Positions 5,552 through 9,720 of a DNA stretch of 9,720 nt are shown here, in pieces. This DNA is from Cytophagales bacterium (GTDB lineage Bacteria > Bacteroidota > Bacteroidia > Cytophagales > Spirosomataceae). Position 1 is the first letter of the stretch; each line of letters opens with the position of its first letter. The stretch spans positions 1-9,720 of the forward strand of contig JAGWUO010000022.1 of NCBI GenBank assembly GCA_028868395.1, read 5' to 3'. Both the position numbers and the translations under genes were made by a program. The notes under the pieces are model-generated. The model saw only the letters and a list, made by a program, of their open reading frames with translations, did no database searches and had not been told where the DNA came from.

Positions 5552-7101
5552 AAGTAGATTCCTCCTCCCAGCATAAATTGAGTGGAAGTCAAACTTAAAG
5601 TGGCTGAACTATAATCAGCTGCATTTTTAAGTGTATACGGCGTATACGCATCCTTTTGTGTACGCTGAATAGCTGTTAAGTCAAGGTAAAAATTCGATTT
5701 ACGGTAGCCGATTCCTCCAGAGAATTGAAAAGCATTGCGATCGATGGTGTCATAGCTTGGGGCATACCCACTTCCAAACATCGCCGCGCCACCTCTAATA
5801 CTTAAAGAGGGAGCAATACGAATTTCAGATCCTACCTTAATGTTCAAAGCCCCTTCAAAATTACGGGAGATTTGGCCATTGTACTTCGTCTGAAATGCTT
5901 GATTAGCAGAACCACCTAATTCAGCAGAATAGACTTTCATACCACCGTATCCTACATATTCTACATCCGCCGTTAAGAATCCTTTCTTCGAAAAGAAAAA
6001 AGCGAAACCACCCGAAACTTTCATAGGGCTTAATAACTGGTAGGTGAATTCATTCGTCGTTAACCGCATCGGATTCACTTTTGTAATAGTGATTGGATTT
6101 CCGGAGGAACCAATAGCCGGAATGCCAATGACGTTAGGTGATAAACGTGCATCGTATGTCTCATTCATTTGGTCATAATAGGTAGGACTTCTAAAAGCTA
6201 GCGACAAACGAAGCGAAGGATTGACTTTATAAATTCCACCTAAGCTGATGGCAATACCAGATCCAGATGTTAATAAGGTTTCTGCATATTGGAATCCTGC
6301 CACATATTTGGCTCCCACAAATTCATCCTCCCACGTAGTCGAGGAACTGGCTGTAATTTTTGAAAAATGCAATCCTGCTCCTAAATAAAACTTATCGCGA
6401 TAAGAGGCACCATAAGCAAAATCCCAAGAAGTTAGAGCCCCTGTATTGGTGGCTGAACCGTATTGATTTGTGGGTAATAAAGGCTGAAAACGCTCAAATG
6501 GAGCACCTCCAGAAGTAGCATTTGGATTGATTAGATACGTTTGATAGGCCAAAGCCTCAGCAGATGAAGCCGTCCCAGAATAGGAATCATATTCGTCATC
6601 CAATGAAGCTCCCGTCGCTCCTTTGTCATTCGCTTTTTCGATGAAGTTATCTAATAAAGAGCTTCGGTTATTCGTACCCGAAATATGGATCGGTTGAATA
6701 AAAATGGCTTGACGAGAATATCCAAAACCCAATGATCCGTGCCAATCCCCTCCACTTAAATTATTACTAGAAATCACCATTCCCAGCGTAGGCATTTGGA
6801 TTTGATTTTCTGATGCCTCATTGGAAGTATTTAAATAGGTCGACTTGGTTTGAACCCCAGAATAGGCTAAACTCATATTGACTTCTGAACGAGTATACAA
6901 ACCTAAACCCGCTGGGTTTCCAGTAATAGAACTCAAATCAGCCCCAAGCGCCGTATTCGCGCCACCTAAAGCCTGCATACGCGCCGTACCCAAAGAATAG
7001 CTTGTGGAAAACTGTTTCGCTAAACTAGGATAAGTATAGATTTGGGCCACAGCCGTGTTCAGCGTAAATACGCTGAAAAATAAGAAAATAGCTTTTTTCA
7101 T
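5548..7101 (-). CDS. FadL/OMPP1-like outer-membrane beta-barrel protein
   Basis: This 517-residue protein has a clear signal peptide (Lys-Lys, hydrophobic core, cleavage after AVA at about 19). The mature N terminus carries TARMQALGGANTALG (39-53), then an SITGNPAGLGLY segment (58-69), the standard opening of FadL/OMPP1/TodX-like barrels in Bacteroidota, where it would form the N-terminal hatch. Alternating strand patterns rich in Gly, Tyr, Ser and Phe follow, such as GSLGFGYSRQ, YLGAGLHFSKI and KVSGGFAFFFSKKGFLTADVEYVGYGG, and the protein ends in an aromatic residue (FMLGGGIYF), the usual barrel-assembly signal. Members transport hydrophobic compounds; the substrate here is unknown, and database labels such as hemin receptor would not be justified. 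It starts 9 bp after the lipoprotein gene, so the two are probably cotranscribed. Its 3' end overlaps aroK by 4 bp in convergent orientation. Confidence 0.8.
   Translation of the reverse strand: MKKAIFLFFSVFTLNTAVAQIYTYPSLAKQFSTSYSLGTARMQALGGANTALGADLSSITGNPAGLGLYTRSEVNMSLAYSGVQTKSTYLNTSNEASENQIQMPTLGMVISSNNLSGGDWHGSLGFGYSRQAIFIQPIHISGTNNRSSLLDNFIEKANDKGATGASLDDEYDSYSGTASSAEALAYQTYLINPNATSGGAPFERFQPLLPTNQYGSATNTGALTSWDFAYGASYRDKFYLGAGLHFSKITASSSTTWEDEFVGAKYVAGFQYAETLLTSGSGIAISLGGIYKVNPSLRLSLAFRSPTYYDQMNETYDARLSPNVIGIPAIGSSGNPITITKVNPMRLTTNEFTYQLLSPMKVSGGFAFFFSKKGFLTADVEYVGYGGMKVYSAELGGSANQAFQTKYNGQISRNFEGALNIKVGSEIRIAPSLSIRGGAAMFGSGYAPSYDTIDRNAFQFSGGIGYRKSNFYLDLTAIQRTQKDAYTPYTLKNAADYSSATLSLTSTQFMLGGGIYF
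5593..5632 (+). terminator. Candidate aroK transcript terminator inside the convergent barrel gene
   Basis: GTGGCTGA (5600-5607) pairs with TCAGCTGC (5615-5622), 8 bp including two G-U pairs, around a 7-nt loop. The outer arms ACTTAAA (5593-5599) and TTTAAGT (5626-5632) extend the stem across a 3-nt bulge. A TTTTT run occupies 5624-5628. It begins 42 bp after the aroK stop and lies in the last coding part of the minus-strand gene, where no intergenic space exists. It is a structural prediction by eye. Confidence 0.4.
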
Positions 7102-7110
7102 GATCGTAAA

Positions 7111-8037
7111 TTAACGAGGACCGCGACTTGAACCACCTCCGCCACCGCCTCCGGAGCTTGAACCACCAGATGGACTACTGTAAGATGGAGAAGGAGCTGA
7201 ATAATTACGCTGCGAACCTCCATCCATGGGAGCAGACCGGTACTCGTAATTTGAATTACGGCGCGGTGCCACGTATTGTTGAGAGCTAGAACCTGCATCA
7301 TAGGTTTGTTGTGTATTTACGCGAGGCAGGTTATTTCCTTGTGTATTATAGGAATTGTTCCCTCCACGAGGAGAGTTCGTATAATTTCCACCTGAGTTTC
7401 GGTTTGTTGAACGATCATCACGTGGTCCAAAATTTCGCTTTTCGCGAGTATCATTAGTAATGTATTGACCACTATAACCCGTATAATTTCCTCCTGGTCC
7501 ATAATAATTGTAATTCCGGTAAAAGGAATTAAATCCGAAAGGACTGTAAAAAGGACTATAATAGAATGGATCATAAAACAGACTGTTATATGGACTATAG
7601 AAGCTGTAAGGACTATAATACGAAAACCCTAATCCGATACTAAAAGTCGTATACGGATTAACAAAATAAGAATAAGAAGGACTCCAATAGGAGAATGGCG
7701 TATATCGATATCCATATCCTAAGTAAGGACTATTGAATAAACCATCTGAAAGTCCACGTTGATAGGCTGATTCGTATAAGTTAGGATTAACCACGCTACG
7801 CTGAGCTAAACCTTCCTCCTCCTCAATCACCTCCGCATCATCTTCTTGCAAATCTTGAAAATCGAGGTATTTCTTTTCTTTAGCGGCTTTAGCGGCCTGT
7901 ACTTTGGCAATCTGAACAGAACGATTCGCTTCATCGTATAAATCATCTGACGCGTACGAATTATTCGTCACATTCACGCAGCTGGAAAGGATTCCAAATC
8001 CTACAAGCAATAAGTAAGCAAAGGATTGATTTTTCAT
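7111..8037 (-). CDS. Tyr-rich low-complexity lipoprotein
   Basis: I do not recognise a functional family for this 308-residue protein. It has a type II signal peptide with lipobox LSSC, so C20 would be lipidated. A predicted helical segment follows (about 33-60, Ala/Lys/Glu-rich), then an acidic run around 63-76 (EDDAEVIEEEEG). Residues 104-192 contain about two dozen Tyr in some 90 positions, with YSP at 141, 147, 160 and 164 and similar SPY/SPF/NPY steps. Residues 180-280 are Asn/Gly/Ser/Arg-rich, and the end (about 284-308) is a Ser/Gly tract with seven consecutive Gly before SSRGPR. No enzyme motif is visible. It is likely anchored in the outer membrane, with an aromatic surface or adhesive region as one possibility, but that is inference. 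It leads a two-gene unit with the barrel gene 9 bp downstream. It is divergent from proS across 118 bp. Confidence 0.75.
   Translation of the reverse strand: MKNQSFAYLLLVGFGILSSCVNVTNNSYASDDLYDEANRSVQIAKVQAAKAAKEKKYLDFQDLQEDDAEVIEEEEGLAQRSVVNPNLYESAYQRGLSDGLFNSPYLGYGYRYTPFSYWSPSYSYFVNPYTTFSIGLGFSYYSPYSFYSPYNSLFYDPFYYSPFYSPFGFNSFYRNYNYYGPGGNYTGYSGQYITNDTREKRNFGPRDDRSTNRNSGGNYTNSPRGGNNSYNTQGNNLPRVNTQQTYDAGSSSQQYVAPRRNSNYEYRSAPMDGGSQRNYSAPSPSYSSPSGGSSSGGGGGGGSSRGPR
7553..7617 (-). repeat. Short GGACTATA repeats encoding Tyr-Ser-Pro/Tyr-rich units
   Basis: GGACTATA on the plus strand occurs at 7553, 7592 and 7610, with a variant GGACTGTA at 7541 and related GGACT steps nearby. Read on the minus strand these give TATAGTCC, encoding Tyr-Ser-Pro, and they underlie the YSP pattern of the lipoprotein. 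The spacing is irregular, so this looks like internal duplication within coding sequence rather than a mobile repeat. Confidence 0.6.
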
Positions 8038-8078
8038 GGTTTTTAGCGGATGATGTCAATTAAAAGCCTAACAAAACG

Positions 8079-8086
8079 TATCTTTG
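8079..8086 (+). promoter_or_regulatory. Bacteroidota -7 promoter element for proS
   Basis: TATCTTTG exactly matches TAnnTTTG, 69 bp before the proS ATG, predicting a leader of about 60 nt. A clear -33 TTTG is not visible about 20 bp upstream. On the minus strand the overlapping bases read TACGTTTTG (8080 to 8072), a one-base-expanded version of the same motif pointing to the lipoprotein gene. The two -7 elements would share the central TA, so the gap 8038-8155 may be a compact divergent promoter. Another minus-strand near match, TACGTTTA, lies at 8109-8102. Confidence 0.55.
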
Positions 8087-8155
8087 CAACGTTCCATTTT
8101 CTAAACGTAAAGTAAACGAAAAAACGAACATTACATGACGATTTTAACATAATTT

Positions 8156-9628
8156 ATGAGTAAATCCCTACCAAGCCGCGCGGACAATTATTCTGAGTGG
8201 TACAACGAATTAGTGAAGAGAGCAGATTTAGCTGAAAATTCTGCAGTAAGAGGCTGTATGATCATTAAACCTTATGGCTATTCCATTTGGGAAAAAATGC
8301 AGCGCGCATTGGATGATATGTTTAAAGAAACAGGCCACACGAACGCCTATTTCCCTCTTTTTATCCCTAAATCGTTCCTTTCGAAGGAGGCTTCACACGT
8401 AGAGGGTTTTGCCAAAGAATGTGCAGTAGTAACGCATTACCGTCTAAAAAATGATCCGAATGGCGGCGGAGTGATCGTCGATCCAGACGCAAAACTAGAA
8501 GAAGAATTAATTGTGAGACCTACGTCGGAAACGGTGATTTGGTCCACTTATAAAAACTGGATTCAATCCTACCGTGATTTGCCGCTATTGATTAACCAAT
8601 GGGCAAACGTGGTGCGTTGGGAAATGCGTACGCGTTTGTTCTTGCGTACGGCAGAGTTCTTGTGGCAAGAAGGCCACACGGCACATGCGACGAAGCAAGA
8701 GGCAATCGAAGAGACCGAGCAGATGTTAGAAGTGTATGCAGAATTCGCAGAGACTTTCATGGCGATGCCGGTATTGAAAGGGATTAAAACGGCGAATGAG
8801 CGTTTTGCGGGTGCGGATGAAACCTATTGTATCGAAGCGATGATGCAAGATGGAAAGGCTTTACAGGCGGGAACGTCGCACTTTTTAGGCCAAAACTTCG
8901 CCAAAGCCTTCGATGTAAAATTCGTAAACAAGGAAAATCAATTGGATTATGTGTGGGGAACCTCTTGGGGTGTTTCCACTCGTTTGATGGGTGCCTTAAT
9001 TATGGCACACTCAGATGACCAAGGTTTAGTCTTGCCTCCTAAATTAGCTCCTATTCAAGTCGTGATCGTACCGATCTATAAAGGGGAAGAGCAATTAGAA
9101 AATATCAAAGCGCGCATCAATCCATTAGTGAAGGCCTTGAAGAAGCGTGGCGTATCGGTGAAGTTTGACTTCGCTGAGAACCAAAGCCCAGGCTTTAAAT
9201 TCGCTGAATACGAGTTAAAGGGAGTTCCGGTACGTTTAGCGATTGGTAATCGGGATATGGAAAACGGGACGATTGAATTAGCCCGTCGTGATACACGAGA
9301 GAAGACGAGCATGCCATTTGAGGGAATTGAAGACGTGATTGTGGACACTTTGGAAGACATTCAACGCAACATTTACCAAAAAGCACTTGATTTCAGAACA
9401 GCGAATACGTTCGAGGTGAATAGCTGGGAAGAGTTTACGGCGAAAATCGAGGACGGTGGATTCCTTTCTGCGCACTGGGATGGTTCGTCTGAGACGGAAG
9501 AGAAAATCAAAGAATTAACGAAAGCGACGATTCGTTGTATCCCACTAGATGCAAAAGAAGAAGCTGGAAAATGCATCCTGACGGGAGCACCTTCCAGCCG
9601 CAGAGTAATCTTTGCTCGCGCCTACTAG
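8156..9628 (+). CDS. proS: Prolyl-tRNA synthetase, short archaeal/eukaryotic-type
   Basis: This 490-residue class II synthetase charges tRNA-Pro in the cytoplasm. It is the short form (about 480-500 residues) lacking the editing insertion of the long bacterial type. The catalytic core shows YFPLFIP (65-71), RPTSETVIW (121-129), the motif 2 arginine block [17 protein letters not shown] (152-168) with [24 protein letters not shown] (239-252), and motif 3 [16 protein letters not shown] (268-283) followed by [11 protein letters not shown]. An anticodon-binding domain (about 298-400) and the C-terminal domain ending in RVIFARAY follow; a terminal Tyr is characteristic of the type. The C-terminal zinc site is degraded: of the four expected Cys only C473 remains, the others aligning with D442, T447 and T476. 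The ATG at 8156 gives the normal N terminus; an earlier ATG at 8135 opens only a five-codon frame. It ends convergent with a cysteine desulfurase gene, overlapping by 4 bp. Confidence 0.96.
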   Translation: MSKSLPSRADNYSEWYNELVKRADLAENSAVRGCMIIKPYGYSIWEKMQRALDDMFKETGHTNAYFPLFIPKSFLSKEASHVEGFAKECAVVTHYRLKNDPNGGGVIVDPDAKLEEELIVRPTSETVIWSTYKNWIQSYRDLPLLINQWANVVRWEMRTRLFLRTAEFLWQEGHTAHATKQEAIEETEQMLEVYAEFAETFMAMPVLKGIKTANERFAGADETYCIEAMMQDGKALQAGTSHFLGQNFAKAFDVKFVNKENQLDYVWGTSWGVSTRLMGALIMAHSDDQGLVLPPKLAPIQVVIVPIYKGEEQLENIKARINPLVKALKKRGVSVKFDFAENQSPGFKFAEYELKGVPVRLAIGNRDMENGTIELARRDTREKTSMPFEGIEDVIVDTLEDIQRNIYQKALDFRTANTFEVNSWEEFTAKIEDGGFLSAHWDGSSETEEKIKELTKATIRCIPLDAKEEAGKCILTGAPSSRRVIFARAY

Positions 9629-9720
9629 GCCACGATTTTTTTCAATACTTCTAATACCCGATCGATCTCCGCTCGGGTATTATTTTTGCTAAACGAGAAA
9701 CGAACGGCAGCACCCGTCGC
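9625..9720 (-). CDS. C-terminal end of a cysteine desulfurase (NifS/IscS family), cut by the window edge
   Basis: Thirty-one codons plus stop are visible. They read [14 protein letters not shown] followed by [17 protein letters not shown]. The VRFSFSxxNTxxEID pattern followed by a helix and a hydrophobic end is the standard C terminus of NifS/IscS-type PLP cysteine desulfurases, where the RFS...NT segment belongs to the small domain. The catalytic Cys loop and the Lys lie outside the window, so IscS, NifS and SufS types cannot be separated, although SufS proteins usually end differently. Its stop overlaps the proS stop (TAC TAG read as CTA on the other strand), leaving no intergenic space. 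Confidence 0.85.
   Translation of the reverse strand, partial: ATGAAVRFSFSKNNTRAEIDRVLEVLKKIVA
9652..9687 (+). terminator. Rho-independent terminator of proS inside the convergent cysteine desulfurase gene
   Basis: TAATACCCGA (9652-9661) and TCGGGTATTA (9673-9682) form a perfect 10-bp stem with an 11-nt loop, followed directly by TTTTT (9683-9687). It starts 24 bp after the proS stop. On the minus strand the same stem has no U run after it, so it should terminate plus-strand transcription only. Its bases also encode the [10 protein letters not shown] part of the desulfurase. Confidence 0.75.

Noticed and set aside
7317..7574. 85-codon and similar open frames on the minus strand within the lipoprotein gene
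   Set aside because: They are other-frame readings of low-complexity Tyr/Asn/Gly codons; the frame with lipobox and consistent composition is the real one.
8135..8152. Five-codon leader frame (MTILT) just before proS
   Set aside because: It is too short and has no attenuator-like features such as Pro codons; it ends 3 bp before the proS ATG and is probably chance.
1..9720. Defence island, prophage, integron or transposon
   Set aside because: All genes are housekeeping or common envelope families; no integrase, transposase, terminal repeat, nuclease or toxin features are visible.

Overview
The window reads as an ordinary chromosomal segment from a member of the Bacteroidota, probably of the order Cytophagales. 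The reasons are: exact matches to the Bacteroidota -7 promoter motif TAnnTTTG in two intergenic regions, no clear Shine-Dalgarno sequence before most starts, moderate GC, and gene pairs typical of the phylum (a duplicated DUF1599/Nmad1 protein followed by a BT_3928-type DoxX-like protein, divergent from folP; a Tyr-rich lipoprotein beside a FadL-like barrel; a short archaeal-type ProRS). The genus cannot be fixed from the sequence. I see no phage, IS element, CRISPR array, tRNA or rRNA.

Layout. (1) 2-1543, plus strand: the 3' end of a GT2 polyprenyl-phosphate glycosyltransferase, then tcdA (tRNA ct6A formation), then a MogA-like molybdopterin adenylyltransferase. They are tightly packed and end in a hairpin that includes the last stop codon. 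(2) 1560-1623: a symmetric inverted array of 7-bp units between convergent genes. (3) 3289-1627, minus strand: folP overlapping a class IV aminotransferase that is probably the aminodeoxychorismate lyase pabC. FolP condenses p-aminobenzoate with the pterin precursor, and PabC would supply the p-aminobenzoate. (4) 3364-5551, plus strand: the DUF1599 protein, the BT_3928-type membrane protein (TAATG stop/start overlap) and shikimate kinase aroK. Shikimate leads to chorismate, the precursor of p-aminobenzoate, so aroK, pabC and folP lie along one metabolic route. (5) 8037-5548, minus strand: a Tyr-rich lipoprotein followed after 9 bp by a FadL/OMPP1-type outer-membrane barrel, a two-gene cell-envelope unit. 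(6) 8156-9628, plus strand: proS, convergent with the 3' end of a cysteine desulfurase gene that runs off the right edge.

There is no gene-free stretch over 300 bases; the largest gap is 8038-8155. Two convergent pairs (aroK/barrel and proS/desulfurase) overlap at their stop codons, and in both cases a terminator-like hairpin for the plus-strand gene lies inside the opposing coding sequence. The most interesting uncharacterised material is the conserved DUF1599 plus BT_3928-type pair, the lipoprotein/barrel pair, and the heptad inverted repeat. I do not see clear evidence for a wholly new system such as a defence island.
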